Source: Climacteris rufus (lineage: Eukaryota; Chordata; Aves; Passeriformes; Climacteridae). From it: a DNA stretch of 64,000 nucleotides. Numbering within the stretch: position 1 is the stretch's first letter; each line of letters opens with the position of its first letter. This document shows positions 28,801 through 43,800 of the stretch, one piece after another. The position numbers and the translations under genes are program-made. Under the pieces are notes generated by a model. The model had not been told where the DNA came from. It was given only the letters and a program-made list of their open reading frames with translations, and made no database searches. The stretch lies in NCBI GenBank assembly GCA_013398175.1, contig VZRZ01002329.1, positions 1,670,061 to 1,734,060 of the forward strand. Direction: 5' to 3'.

Positions 28801-31800
28801 ACATTTTGGACACCAACCAGTGGGAGAAGGAAGTAAGAGCTGTACAACGGATAATCTCTTAAGATTAGATTAGGACAGAACATGCAATAAGAAGGATATC
28901 CTCTCCAGCAGGGATGTAACTGCATGCAAGTTCTGACCCTCATCCCATTTCCATCAGAGATTATGACAATTTTGCTGCTAATTCTCCAGGCAACAGCAGT
29001 ATGGTCTCAGCAACCAAGTGGGATATCTCTTCCCCTCCTGCATTTCACACGTTTTGGGTTTCCCATCTTTAGTGCTGCTGGGAAGTGAAGACTTGCTCAC
29101 TGCTGAGAGCCCTCAGGCTAAAAATACTGCCAGGCCAAAAAACTCAGGATGGAGATGGTGAGGAATTCCTTTTGGTTTCTGTGCCCAGAAGTTGTGCTCC
29201 AACATGCCTGGGAGGGATGCAATTATGCAGTCAGACAACTACCAGCTCAGTGGTGAAAAGTTGTTCATTTTCTACAACTCAACCAACTCAACAGCTTCTC
29301 CTCACACATCTCCAGCCCTTCTCCACATGGAAGTGGCACCACCTGCCCACACAGATTTTAAGCACCTTAAAAATGTGTTGGTGGCACCCAAGCCCCACAG
29401 GGCTCCTGCTTGCCTCTGCCTAGACATATTCAAATAAGCAAATTTGGCTATTAATGAGTGAAGAACAGAAAGGCTGAAGAGGTGGCTGCATTTTTAGTTG
29501 GCTCATTTTCATGGATGAGCAATTTTTAAATGCTGAAACGCCTCAGATCAATGTCTGTTTGCAGACTTGTTCATATACTCACTGTTTGCACTCTGCTTTT
29601 TCCCTGTCCCACTCTTTACTCAGCTGTTGCACGATAGTTTTTGAAGTATCATCTTCATTTAACGACCACAAATCTTTGTCTTCCAGAGGCCTTTTGTACC
29701 CATGAATTGCCATGCTGCACATATGGAGAAAAACAGCCCAATTCAGTTTGGATAACAGTACTTAAAGCATTGCCAGTAACTCTAGGACTATTAAGCTAAC
29801 AAAAGCAAAAAGATACTCCACAGAAAGGGAGATGGAAGAATAATTATCACCCTTTGTTCCTTTTATTGATGTTTGCAATTAGGGAAAGGACATGACGTAT
29901 TTCTGATTACATGTGTTTTATTGAAAACATCACTTCAGAAAAAAAAGGACAATAAAACCAACTACCAGAAGCATTTAGATGAAATTGTGGTGTTAAATGA
30001 AAACAGTGAAGCTTTAGAAGTGAAAATAAAAAAGTCTATCTGGATTAATTGTCAGAGGTGAACAAAACGCAGAAGTGGAGCTCACTGTAGTTAAAGGAAA
30101 ATCAGATTTCTCTCAAAACTGCAGTTCCTCAACTGTAAGGTTAATTTTGTCAAGGAATACAAACATCTAGTTGCCAAGAATCTCACTGGGAAGCTGAACA
30201 TTCTGCAAGTTCAGAAAGATCTCACTCTCACTAAAAAGAACTTCACAGGGCTGTTACCAGGACAATAAATTTACATGGATGGATAAAGATCTCCACCACC
30301 ATGAAAAAACTGGGTCTTAACATGACCTTTGACAAATGTTCCACTTCTTTATCATGGAGTAGCAGGCCCAATCTCAAATTTGCATCTTTAACACACATAC
30401 CTTTTGTCAGCAGCCTCAGCTGGTGGCAACCACTTGTACAGATAACCCAGTTTACTTTCCCTCTTGCATGGAAAATGTCCTTATAAAAAAGCACTCCCCC
30501 ACGAAACCCAAGAGGAAACAAAGTGCACCCTCAGCTGGGTGAAAGGCTGCCACAATCCATCTTGTGGAGCACAGAATTACACCTTGGTTTGGGTTATATT
30601 GCAGCATGTGTTGAGCACAGCCAGGCTGCACATCCTACCAGCCATGCCACAGGTGCTGCCACTACTCTGCAGAGAAAAACTTTGGGCTCTGTGTTTCTAG
30701 AAAGGCAAAAGCCAGAAGTGCTGACACCACTGGGGAAGAAAGAGCATCCAACATCAACCACTGACAGAGGGAAAGTCTCTGTGCAGCACAGATCACAAGC
30801 AGGGCTTGGGTTTGTCAGCTGCCCAACAGCCTGGAGAGAGAACTCACCTTGTAAACCACCAAAACGTCAATCTTGACAGAAAGCCTGAACTTAACTCTGG
30901 ACATGGGTTCTATAATGAATTTATGGGAGGAAAAAAACCAAAATAAATATAGCAAGACATTTACCCTTACTTTAATAAGACAACAGTCTATTTTGATCAG
31001 TTTTGGCATATTATATGGTACGTTACATGTACATACCTATGGCCTAATGAGACATAAAATTGATTTATTTCATCTCCCATGTCAGGCAAAACTGCTTTTA
31101 TCTCTAGAAATTGCTTCATACACTGCCTTTAAATCACACATATAAAGTGAAATGTCAGTCTACATTTTCTGAGATGTTCATTTTAAGATATGAGCTCAAC
31201 TTCTCAGCTTATTTCAAACATAAATCCAATTATAGAGCCTATTTTATGAATTGGAGAAGAATTTTAACCTGTGACACCACTAATATCTTCTGTTAATAGT
31301 GTTTTTCCGTATCTATTCTCAACACATATAGAACTCATTTATTAAGACAAACCTCATGGACTTCCACTAACTCAAGATGAATGTTAAGCAAGTAGACCAA
31401 CACGTCCACAAAAAAACCTTTTGAAATAATTAACATTGCACTTCAGAGTTCACAAATGTAATTTACACTTCTGTGAAGCAGCAAGCAGGAGAGCTGCTTT
31501 CACTACATAGCTTCCAGTCATTTAGGATGGAACGGAAAAAGGCTCCAAACCCCAACATTACTGTCCATACTCAGTGTTTTGTAAGAGGGTCACTAAGTCC
31601 TGCCATCCCTATGACAATCCAAAGCTGTGCTCAATGACAAGTACCCTCAGTGGAACTCTCAAAACATGATATGGTCTGTAAAATCCAAATAAGCAAAGTG
31701 AAAATACTTACAGCATCTGTATTAGCAGGGGAAAAAAATGGAGGCTTCTCTTTGAAACACGAAAGTATCAACTCAATGATTATCAAAGCAAAGTAGATGT

Positions 31801-34800
31801 AAAACGTGGTAAACCTGAACCTTTCATTTACATGGCCCTAGAGGGAAAAGAAACACAGTAAATGATTGTTTTCATTGTACTTCCAAGCTCCCCAATACTC
31901 TCTCTGTACATATATCCTTTTTCAGTTTCTTTTGGCAATTCCTTTCTTCCTCTACAGTAGAATACTGCAAAGTACTTCCTAGCAGGAATTATCTCACAAA
32001 AGTATGCTTGTACTCTGACAAGTGACTAAGAACATGCTTATCTCCAAGCTTTTCATTAAATTATGTCAAGTTCAAAGTGCTTATACATCTTCACTGCATG
32101 CAGACACCCTCTGGAATCAGGTCTACATAACATCCTTTTAAATTATCTCTGGGGGTTCTTGCAAGATCATGTCTTAAGCATAGGAATTGTCAACCCAGAT
32201 CAGAGAACATCCTTTCACTTTAGTATCTTGTCACTGACAAGCAGTCAGTGTTAAATACTTTCAGAAGAAGCTGCAGAAAAGCCACTGTGTTGCATAATAA
32301 GAGTTCCATCTGCTCTAGAGATACTTCTTTCCTAATCATGAGTCTGCAGTTTGCCTAAAACTTCTTTCTGTGAGGGTATGTCCTTTATACAGCTCTTTCA
32401 TACCCTAATGTCATTTTGAACATGCTTACTATTCATTTAAAATGTTTAAATCTTAACTGCAAGAGAAAGAGTATTTGGTTCTCAGCCGTCACAGGAGGGA
32501 AATGTTACCCAGACCTGTTCTAAGGCTCTGCACCCATAATCTCAGGATGAATACAGATTTAAACATTGATAGTCCAGTCCAATATTTTTACTTATTAAAA
32601 CTGCCTCTAAGGGATGTTTGAAATGGTCTCACCAGATTGCAGCTATTACCTGAAAAAATTCTGCCCAGACTCTCAATTAAGGTTTAATTCAGTCCCTGAT
32701 GAAATATTTACAACACCCTGGTATAGTAAAAGCCTTGCTAACAGGATAATGCTGCTAATATTACAAAAATGCAAGTACAGAAACAAGGAATCACCAAACA
32801 GAATCAACACTGATTTCACTGAGGAGAAGCAATCACCTCAATGTTTTTCAAGCACTCTTTTGCTCTCCCAGCCTTTGAAGATCTAATCACTGGAGCAATC
32901 TGCCTTGCCCTACTTAGTGAAATTTGTTTCTATGAAAAACTTAGCAAGTTTCTTGCTGTGGGAGAACCTGCTATGTTTTCAAACAGCAATCCTAACAGCC
33001 CAGGTTTCTCTCCTCTCCCTCCAACTCTGTTTTCTATTTACAGCCCCAGTGGAGTCAAAACGCTGTCCTCAGCACATCAGGCACTGACACAAGAAAGCCC
33101 AGGGAGCTGTATAATGTGGCCAAGCTGCCTAAGCAAAAAAGGAACTTTATATATAAAAATGTGTCCTCTCTGATTACCACCCATCCCTATTTAAGCATGG
33201 CAGGGGCAGGGCTGCAAAAGGGAAAGAGATAAAAAAAAGAAAAGAGTCTCTTCACATATACACAGTGTTGCTATTGCTCTCACATGTCTATCAGATTTCC
33301 AGTATAGCCCTGGGCTAAGCAAAATCTCCTTTTTAACATTGCATGACAAATCCAGTTCCCTTCTGGTTACACAAGCCCGAGTCAAGGCAACAGAACCAAA
33401 CTCCTCTTTCTCTCTGGCAAAACCTGGGCTCAGCTCTGACTCCAAACTCGGTGATTCATTCTTTTCCCAGAGATGTGGATGCTACATTTCCTGTTCTCCA
33501 AGTGCTGACAAGCCTGCCTTGTTACCTGTGCTGTTGTAGTGATGATCTTTGACCGGAAAGGCCCCACGGCACAGAGCACAGACAGAAACCAGAAGATAAT
33601 GAGCACTCCAGAGGACTGAATTCCTCTCAGCCTCTCGTACTGGATAAGCAGTGTAGCTAAGAGCTGTGAAAGTAAATACAGGAACACATGAGAACCCCAC
33701 CCTACTGCTCCCTCTCTTTGCACTCTTACAGTCACCATCAGGACCTCTCTGAAATGAGCCCCATCATGGCTTTACAGAGGTCAATGGCAAAACCTCCATT
33801 ACCTAAGGAAGGCAGCAAACAACTGTGAAATAATCTGTTTTGCTGTTTTCAGAGCCTCATATTCAGAATTCAAGTTTTAAATCTTTGCTCCTAGGGCTAG
33901 GAACAATTAAATATTAGATGTAAACATTTTAAACAAATGTGGGAACTGCCATTGCTCCAGCCCAGGTGGACCATCATGACTTGCCTAGAAAATGAGATTA
34001 GAAAAAAAGAAGTCTAACCATTAAAAACTTACTGGGCAAATTTTACTCCTTTATTTTTCGTACAACAGCCACAAGCCTGTCTGTCATCCTAGGCAAAGCC
34101 AAGTTGGTTTGTTTAACAGAGCAACAACCACCAGGTAATAGTTTTACAAAGTCCACTACAGTACTGAACAAAGCACAAGCATTGTATCCCTCTGTTTAGG
34201 CAAAGTCATATTCAAATTCTCTCCACACCTGGATCACAAACCTGGAGAGAAAGGTGAAAGCAAGCTGGGAGGCAGAACAATCTCTCCATTATAAATATTT
34301 TAATTTACACAGCTGAATCTACTTGAGAGAGGTATTTGTGACCTTGGCCTTTTCAGCAGCAAAATTTGCTTCAGTACTAATCAGGAGTTCAGGATAAGGC
34401 AATGAATGCAAAGAGGCTCTTCATCCTTCACCTGTCTAAGGAAAAGTTATTCATATGGGCCATAATGAACAGAAACAACTACAAACCACAGTGATGCCAA
34501 CGACCAGTGGAGTGACAAAATAAACTGGTGGAGGGGTTCTGTTCTGCAGCAGCTCGTGGAAGGAGTAGAAGAGATCTGCCCAGCTCACACACCACAGCAC
34601 GACACCAAACAGCTGAGAGGAGGTAAACAGAAACAGCATTTGGTAAATTCCTCTCCAGGGGTGGTCAGAGAGCTAAAAAAACCCCATTCTGATTCACAAA
34701 TTCCCAGCAAAACAAAGCTGTGTAAACAGAATAACAACCAGGCTGATGAACTGTCCCACTGCACTCAAACCAAGGATCTCACCTCCACTGCTTTTTGAGG

Positions 34801-37800
34801 GATTTGCAGTCACAACCAGTAGAAAGACTAATGTATTTGCCAGGTTTTTTCCCCCCTTTTCAGTTTTGATTGGAAACACAGGCAGCATCCAGAGTAAAGG
34901 CAGACATGCCCTGAAGCAGAAGCCTGGTCTTTTCTCCAAGAATTACCCCAGTTCTTTAGTGGTCTATGGAAAGTGACTTCTTGCTTTCCTTAGATCCAGC
35001 CACTTACAGACCTGAGGGGCTGCTGACACCAGGCACCTCTTAAGCACAAGGTGCAGATGAAATCACTTTGCTGTTCTATGGGGAGAGTGGCTTGAAAAAA
35101 CCCTTCTCCTGATTATTTTCACAGGGAGATAAAACCCCCACTAGATCTGCCTTAAGGTCTTTGTTTTGCAGCTTTCAGTGGTTTAAACCTGAAGTAAGGG
35201 TGAAGCAGCAGTTTTGGCTCACAAAGGGGGATTGCTCAAGGCAGAGCCATCAATTCCTCCCTCTATCCAGAAAGGTGGGCTCCTAGGATGGATCTCCTTC
35301 CTCAGAAATCTCTATGTACATTGTTTATTCCCATGAGCAAGCTCTTCAATAGAATAAATCAGAGGGAAATTTGTTTAAACTCTCCTGCAGCACTTCCCTG
35401 GATGCTGAACTGATAAAAAAGAACTCTACAGGGCACGAGGGGCACTGCAAAGAGCTCTCACCGTCTTGAACCTGCTCAGCACGGACAGCATGATGTACCC
35501 TCGCTTGTTGTGCCTCAGGTAGAGGAGGTAGAAGGGCAATGCACTCCACAGGTAAATGCTGGGGATCCATGCCAGGATGGTGTTCTGGAAACAGGGTGTC
35601 AGGTCTGGGTTATCCGTGTGTATCGTGAGATTGGGATCCTGGAAGAAGGACCAGACACGTTTGTTAGCAGAGAGGCAGAAGTGCTGCCAATTTGAACATC
35701 TGCTTGAATGAAGTTTTGTCCAGACTCTGATGGAGTTAGCACATGGCCTGAGTAAGAGCTTTCCCAAAATACCTATCCCAAGCACTTGTGGTTAATCTGC
35801 TATAGTGGAAGGGCTAAGTACAGCTATAAATACTGGGCACAATCTTAAAGAAAAAAGAGATTTCTGCCCTCCTGTATTTCAGAGCTACATTTTATAGCAG
35901 ACAACCCCCCTGTGTTTCAGTCTTTGCTGAGGCTTAGTTAAAGGTGCTGATAACTCCACGTTCCCAAGGCATTCCCAGCCTGGAGAGCCTCTGCTAAACA
36001 AAGCTCTTGAGGCAAAATCCTCCACTTGAGAACTCATCCAGCAAGAATGTCCAGCACTGGAGAAAACGATCAGATTCAGTCCAACCTTATGCTGACCTGG
36101 GAAAATCCTCTCCATTGATGACTAACACTTTATCCTTCTTACTCATACGCTTCCAAGTTTAATTACTTCCCTATTCTAAACAAAGGCAGAAGAAATGTAC
36201 TGAACATGCAGGTAGGAGTAAGGTTTTCTTGGAAACAATTCAAGCAATGCTTTCCATCTGTGACCCTGGACACCACAATCCACATGCACTTGTACCTAAG
36301 GGTTTGAGTGCACCACATGCAAACACACAATTGCACAAGTTCAAACTAAAATAGAACCTTCAGTGTGGTGAAGGGGAACTTGGTTTTAATCAAACCTACT
36401 GGAAATTCACAACTTGGACTTTGCCATCTGATGTGTCATCTTAAATGTGGTAGATAAATACTAGCAGGGGCTGTAAAATGACTTTGTTGTACTGCCACTA
36501 ACAAGATGATGATAAAACTAAGATATCTCTGGTTCAGATATACCTTATCTCTGCACTAAAACAATTTACTTCATTATTTTTGGCTGTGAGCTCTCAGTAG
36601 AAGTGTTTCAGCTACACTGAGCCACTTCTCATCCCTTGTAAGTGACAGACTACTCTGAAAATCGATTCCTCAAAAGTATTTCCAGTCCTTCTTTTGTTTA
36701 CCAACACAAGAAGAGGCTGAATGCTGAAAGCAATGGTTGATTTTAGGAGAACTGAAGAGCCACAATCTGCAGAGAATCCTTCCATTTCAGTGGTGGTCTG
36801 TCAGAAGGCTCGTGCATCGCTGCACCCATCCACAAACACAGCAATGAGCTCGTTGAGTGTAACGAGGCTACAAAGCCTTGGCCGGGCACAGGATGGTTGG
36901 GCTGAACTGTGACACGTTTGTCACTCGCTGCTTCAGCTTTGGCAGTGGGGAAGGTTGGCACAAATCCACCAGCTCCACATCTGAACTGCACCCTGTGCAC
37001 AGTTGGTGCCTCTCCAGCCAAGAAATGGCTTTTTTTGGAGGCACTCAGGCACCCAGCGTGGGCCAGCGGAACAAAACCAGCCCCAATTACCTCAACAGGT
37101 TTGTCCAGACCTCGGGCAAACTTCAGCCACAAATCAACAACACAGGGGCAATTACACAGCAATTCAAACGCAAGATCAAAACCAAACAAAACTCCAGCCT
37201 CACATTCAAACTACTCCAGTGTTTTCCTCCAGTGAGCACGTCTCTGGCACCAGAATGGATGATAACTTTTAAAGAGCACCCATTTTTTGGCTCATCATCA
37301 AAACATTTCAGTATCTCTAACATAATAAGCTCCTCTAGCAGCTACCCTGCCTGGGGCAGGAGATGCCCTCTAGAAGTTTGGAGCTCTTTAGTTCCCAAGT
37401 AGGAGCTTATCTACTCTCATTTATTCAACAAAATACTAATTTCCTCTTTAAATTACATGTGGTTTAGCAACGCCTTATGCATGTTTGCAATTGTGTTCCT
37501 TTTGCTTGCTGGAAAAAGTCCTGGAAGAGGAAAGCAGAGGAAGAACAGCAATAACTGCAGCACAGAATAAAACAAAGACTCTGTTTAAGGGGAAAGTTAT
37601 TGAGGGAAAAAAAAAAAAAACACTTTTAATTTAAACCCTTCCTATAAGACCAAAATGTGCAGGAATGGCTTTCTGTCTGACAGCAACCTAGAAACTGCCC
37701 CAGATGTCCATTAACTTCTGAACTGAACACAAGCTGTCTATTGTATCCAAGACACAGACTGCAGGGCTGCCAAGCCATTGGAAGGTTTTCATTAACTCTT

Positions 37801-40800
37801 ATTTAAACAAGGCAAAGGGTTTGCATTTCTGAGCGTAAAAATGTAGCTGGCCAGAAAACAAAAATTCTGTCCTAAAAAAAAGGTAAGATTTTGAGATTCG
37901 GTTGAATTATCCCTGAGAATAAAAGTGGAACCTGTCCAAAATTATGTGAAACTACAGGAAGCATTACCCACCTGATGGCCAGCAAGAGCCCACTTCTTCC
38001 ATGGCACATGGGAACAGGGATGTGGGCTGGAGGAGACCTATGGCCAAGGTGACAGGACAGGCCCAATTCCATTCTGGACCAGACAGAAAAGCTTTCCTGG
38101 AACAAATCTGTTTCTGCTCACTGAGAGCAGACTGTTCCCATGCCATGAATAGAGAGGGGTCCCTGTCAGAAGACACAGTGCCTAAAACATTTAAGTAGTG
38201 GAATTCCATGCACATTACTTGTCCTCCCTGAGATCAGACCAGAGTGGACCAATGTTGCTGTGTGTCCTGGGATAGAGTTTTTAATGTATTTAAAAATTTA
38301 TTTCAATTTATTTTCTCCCTAGTAGCTGATACAACACTCTGTTTCTCTCTTTTTTGTTGCCTCCCTTTGCATTACAATTATATTATCATAATTATAATAA
38401 TATTTTATTTTAATTATTAAACTGTTCTTGTCTCAAGCCATGGGATTTAACTTTTTTCCAAGTCCCCTCCCACCAGGGGAGTGGAGGGGATGAGTGAGCA
38501 GCTGCTGGCTGGGGTTAAACCACACACGATGCCATGTGCCATGTAGCAGGGCTATGAATTATTATCATTATTATTATCATTACTTTTAAATCCATGAATC
38601 CACAAGTTGTGTTTCTTACCAAGCTGGATCTGTTTCCACAGAGCTGGAAGTTGCACTTTATGGCTTTATAAATCACCACACTGACAGCACATATTCCAAC
38701 ATCCACTCCAACCCTAAACAACTCATTTTGAGTCAGACTGTGACAAAGGCTCCATACAACCTATCCTGACCAAGCCAACTTTGTTAACAATTGCTAAATA
38801 CCCTTCAATCCAGCAGGAAAATTACAGCACTCCACCCTGGAGAACAAACACAAGAATGCTGGAGGCACACACCAGATCTTGGCCTCCTGTCTTTAAAGGC
38901 TCCTGCTTTAATCTGGCTTTGCCCTTCCATATTCTGACCTCTGTCCTGGGAAGCAGAGCAAGTTGAAATGTTTCTTGTGTCCTGGTCTGGTTGAGGATGC
39001 AAATACCCACCTTGGACTGTCTGGGTTTGAGGGTTTTCTTTGGGCTTGCTGCGGAAAGAGGCCTGACAGGCTGATGTTGGGCAGCCCTGTCCCTTGGTGG
39101 TGGCTCTGTGCTCTCCTGAGCGCTGCTCACCTTCCCCTGGACATCACAGCTCTGCCTCAGGTCCCCTTCAATGAGAGCCCAAAACACTCTGCAGGCATCT
39201 CTGTGACCCAGGGCTGTGGTGACCCATCAACAGGCACCTCCCAAGGGAAAGTGCTCAGCAGCAAACGTTGGGAAACACAACCTTCTCCAAGAAACTCTTC
39301 CCACGGAAACCGCAAGAGCCAGCGTGTCCATCCCAGCCAACACGACTCTCAGCCCACTTCCCCACCAGCAAGTCTTAAGGACAGAAACCTGTATCCTGTT
39401 ACTAGTCCAGACTCCCACCGTGCTCTGTGGTTCCTCCTGACTGCCAGATGCAGCAGCATTCCCTTGGATGCAGATCTTGGATGCTGAAGGCTCTGCTGGT
39501 GAGATACAGCACTGCAGACATCACCAGCCCACGGCACTGAACTCCCTGGGCACACGATTTACTCAATCCTCCAGTACTAAAACACAACTCCAACACCCAT
39601 GGGAAGAGATTGGAGATGCTTGTTACAGCTTCACAGTAGAAAAGGGGTCCCTTGGAGTCTAAAGCTTATAAATGAGTGGGGCTTTCTGTTGATTATATAA
39701 GGACATCCCTGATATGAGCCCTTGCAACAGCTTTCACTCACACCTATCACCCCAGTCAACCTTCGGATAAACACCAACCTTGTATTCAGGGCCATCTGGG
39801 CAGCAGGACTTGCATTTAAACGACCAATTTTAAATATATGGTTTTCATTTAAGGGAAGGTATTCAACAGGGGAAGCTCTAAGCAACATTAAATCAGCTCT
39901 AATACTTGGTACTTTGTTATACTTTCCCCTCTGGAAAAGAACATTGCTATTGAAAAAGCCATCCTTAAAACTGATAATGCCTTTAAAAGAAATAAAAGTT
40001 CAATGCCATGTATCTTGGGCTTCCTGCACATCATCCCTTACAACTTTGAAAGAACAAGGGAAACAAACAGAAAGTCCAAAGCTAGACTGAAAAACAGGAA
40101 CAGGGAAATTCCTGCCTTCCCAAAATCCCCATGTGATGTCAATAGAGCCTGCTGAAAAAGACCAGCTGAGGTTCTGGTCTTGAGTTTAAGTCTAAATCAG
40201 CTCCTACTCCAGTACAGAAGCTTAAAATAAAGCTGCCTCACACTGGCTTTACCCAGAAGTAAAACAATTGCTGATGCTGCAGTAATGCTCCTCAAACAGC
40301 ACCAGAGAGCTTCCCAACCCTAGGGAAGACTTACAGCATCTCTGCAGTCTCAAGCAGTTATCTCCCTTAAATGGATACATTAATACATGTTTTTCTCTAA
40401 ATTTCTACAGCTCCAAAAGGATGGCAACAAGCACAGGAAACACAAACCAAACTTTTATCTGCTGGAAGGTGAAGGTCACTGGGCTGATGTCATTCACACT
40501 CTACCCAAGGCTAATACAAACCCTATCAGTGAGCCCGTGTCAGTTATCTCTGGTTTGCACGTTATGTAAGATTAACAGTCAAATTGGAAAGCTGGCCAGG
40601 AAGGTACACAGCAAGTCTAAAAGATAGGGAAATGAATAACTGAAGGTAACAATGCTTCCCTGTGGTACATAAACATAGAAATGGTTTCCTGTGTACAGCA
40701 AATTGTTAGTGGGGATTAAAATGCAAAGCAGAATCTTCCTGCCCTTCTTTTGCCCTTATATCTGTTCAATACCCTGCCAGAGAGTTTCACTTGCACAGCC

Positions 40801-43800
40801 TGGCAAAAAACAAAACAAAAAAACAAAACAAAAAAAAACAAACAAACAAAAAAAAAAAAAAAACCAAAAAAAAAAAAAAGGAAAGGAAAAAAAATAAAAA
40901 CACCAAACCCAAATTGCAAACACAAAAGAGAGAGACCCTTGATNCTTGGCTCTACCACACTGCCTCCTCCCAGGAGCTCTGCAGTGGCTCTGAACTGCAG
41001 CAGTAAGAACTACCAGGGCTCAGTTTTACCTACAGTACAGGCTTTTCACCTCAGCCTCTCCATGTCTCACCTCCCACTGTTGTCCATCCCCTCTGCTTGG
41101 TCCCTCTTAACAAACTCTTTGGGGTCAGCTCTAATAATCATTTTAGAGCACAAATGCCAGCAAGCACAGCTCCAGGCCTCCAGGAGGCTGCCAGTTTCAA
41201 ATGTCTTTTCAGAGCACGATCTTCCATTTACCTTCCAAAGGAAGTGTCACCTTTGCACACAGAAGGAGTTGGATGCTTCATTAATCCCCAGAGGCTGCTG
41301 CACCACTCAATTCCTTCCCACGATTACAGGAACAACCTTTCCTCCCCACCTTGTAAGGGCAAGAGGTAACAACATTCTCACTGCAGCAACACTGCTCAGA
41401 AAAAAAGGTGGGGTTGAGGGTCATCAGCACTTTATAGCTCTGCATGAACCACACAGTTAGCAACCAGAAACAGTATTTTTCTGTTTACAAAGCACACTGC
41501 ACCAGTTCTCTGCATCAGAGAAAGACACTGTGCAGGATGCTCAGCTTTCTTTTCCAGCAGTAAAATGATTTTTAATGGCTTATTTTAAGGGATGAGATCG
41601 TTTTGGCACAAGTCCAGAGCCTATATGAATTAGTTTATCATCATGGAGTAACTAATCACAGGTTTTTGCTCAAGATGAAGTTTCATCATGCAAATGGTAC
41701 CAACCACACCATGCACTTGAGAACTGTGGGCTATCACTGCTAGACAGTAATTTCCTTTTTTATTTTCCTTTTAGTTTTTGAGTTTTAAGGTTAGAAGTTC
41801 ACAGCTTCTCTGCTGTCAGGAACAAAAATAAGACAGGGTGAAAAAAGGCAGGTTCAGATCCACCACAGTCATGGGAGCCCAGGTAATGGGGCTTCCAGAA
41901 AAACACCTGCAGCTTCAGAGAGAGTGAGGGAGATCACACTAAATAAATGCATCTAAAACAAAATACACCTAAAGTAAAAGCAAAATCCATCTACTTCAGC
42001 TGTCGTAGCAGCACTCAGTCCTCTTGCTTGGACAGAGGAACATTTTTGACTTGCAGAGGGGAGGACACAGTACAACCACAGAGGCACAAATGCTTGAGAA
42101 TCAAAAGCAGGATTGAGAGGAAAATGAAACAAAATTGTTTCTTCACAAAAAAAAAGTTCCCAACTGTCTTTTAAAATTGACCAAAGCTATATACTTTTGC
42201 AGAGAAAACTTTGTTAATGTCATCATCAAAGGCTTTTCCTATGGCCTTGTGCAAGTACAAATAAAGGGGTGGGGTTCTCTGTTGCAGAGCAGTGGTAAAG
42301 GCTGTGGGGGGAATGTCCCTGATTTGAGCCATCACATCTCCTTTCAATTATAGGAACTGGGTTAATTCAAGGATCATCATAAATATAGCTCAATTAAGCA
42401 GAGACAGGAACAGCTCAAGCAGCTACAAATGAGACAGTCCCACTGCAACTCCATTTTAAGCCAGCCCATCCAGTTGGGCTGTGGTATACAAATAATAAAA
42501 GGGATTGTCACCAAAAAATTGCCATCAGTGCTGCTCTGAGAGCAGTTGGAAGAGATTCAAGAATAAAAATAATTCAACTGGGGGGAAGAGGAGAGAATTT
42601 TTCTTTTAATTGCACAAATGTCAAATGCATTCTCAGAAAGTTGCAGAGAGAAAAAAGAAATTATTACTTCCAAAACTAAATGACTTTTGAAACAACTCCC
42701 ATGAAACAGCTTCTCTTCTTCACCTCCTTCAGTTCTGACTCTGTTCTAATTCAAGGCTTTATGACACTGGCACGTGACATTACTGTAAATGACCCAAATT
42801 TTATTGCATTGACTTCACCTCTCAGGCTGCCACGAGATTAGCACAGGGACAAGGTGCCAGCTCACACAGGCCCAGCATGGAGTCAAGGCTGCTGGTGGTA
42901 CAAAAGCCTGGACACATTCCTGGGAAGATCTCTGGCTGCTTGCCACTCTGTTCTCCTCTCCTCCAGCTCAGCCAAGTAACTTGCAACTGGATAATGGCCC
43001 ATCACAGTCACGGTGGGATCAGGAGACAAATCGAGCATTAGCTTACTGGGGAAAATCAAAGATCTCGTTTAATAGGTTTTTCAAAAGAATTTTTTTAAAA
43101 TTAAATTTTAAACACTAATAGTCTCCTCATTTTAATACATTGCAGATCTGCACATGTTGAAAGGAAAGGATTATCTCTCCCATGACACAGCAATTTGCCT
43201 ACCAGGTAGGTGAGGCCCATCTCAAAACGCTTTATAGCCCTAAGTACAGTGATTAAATTTGAACTCCATTTTAAGGAGCTCCTCATGCGAGTCAGATTTA
43301 GTTTCAGTATCATTTCTTTTCAGGAGGCAAATGTTATAGCATTCCTGAGTCCCAGACCCACAGCTACCAGCTGTGGCACACAAACTAAAGTGGCCCAGGG
43401 AGGAACAGCAGTGTTGAAAGCTGAAGAGCTTCATTAATTGACACCATCATCAAAGGACTCACTTGATACTGGCAGCTTTCACTGGTATCAAGTTTTGCTC
43501 ACAGCTCTCAAACCCAGACTTTGTCTTTCCCAAAGAGTGTCAAGCATAGTCTATCTGACTGTCTATGCCACTGACACACAGATGAACAGTAACAGGTCCT
43601 GGCTAATACTCCAAATCCAAGGCTAAATATTTATACTGCTCTTGACACTGAGAATCTGTGGCCCAATTCCATTAGCAACAGCTTCTATTCCACTCATGTC
43701 AAGCATCTGAAAATCTGGGAGAATCTGAGCTTGAGTACTTAACTGCTTTTAAGCTCAGGATGTTGCCAACCCAGCTACCCTTTGAGAGAGCATAACTTCA

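Noticed and set aside
36743..39487. Several 120-175-codon frames on both strands in intron 1 (for example 36878-37402 and 38963-39487)
   Set aside because: They overlap each other on opposite strands, have no domain and no gene context.
40750..41460. Lysine-rich 236-codon frame
   Set aside because: It runs through an A-rich tract and an unknown base, so it is low-complexity translation.
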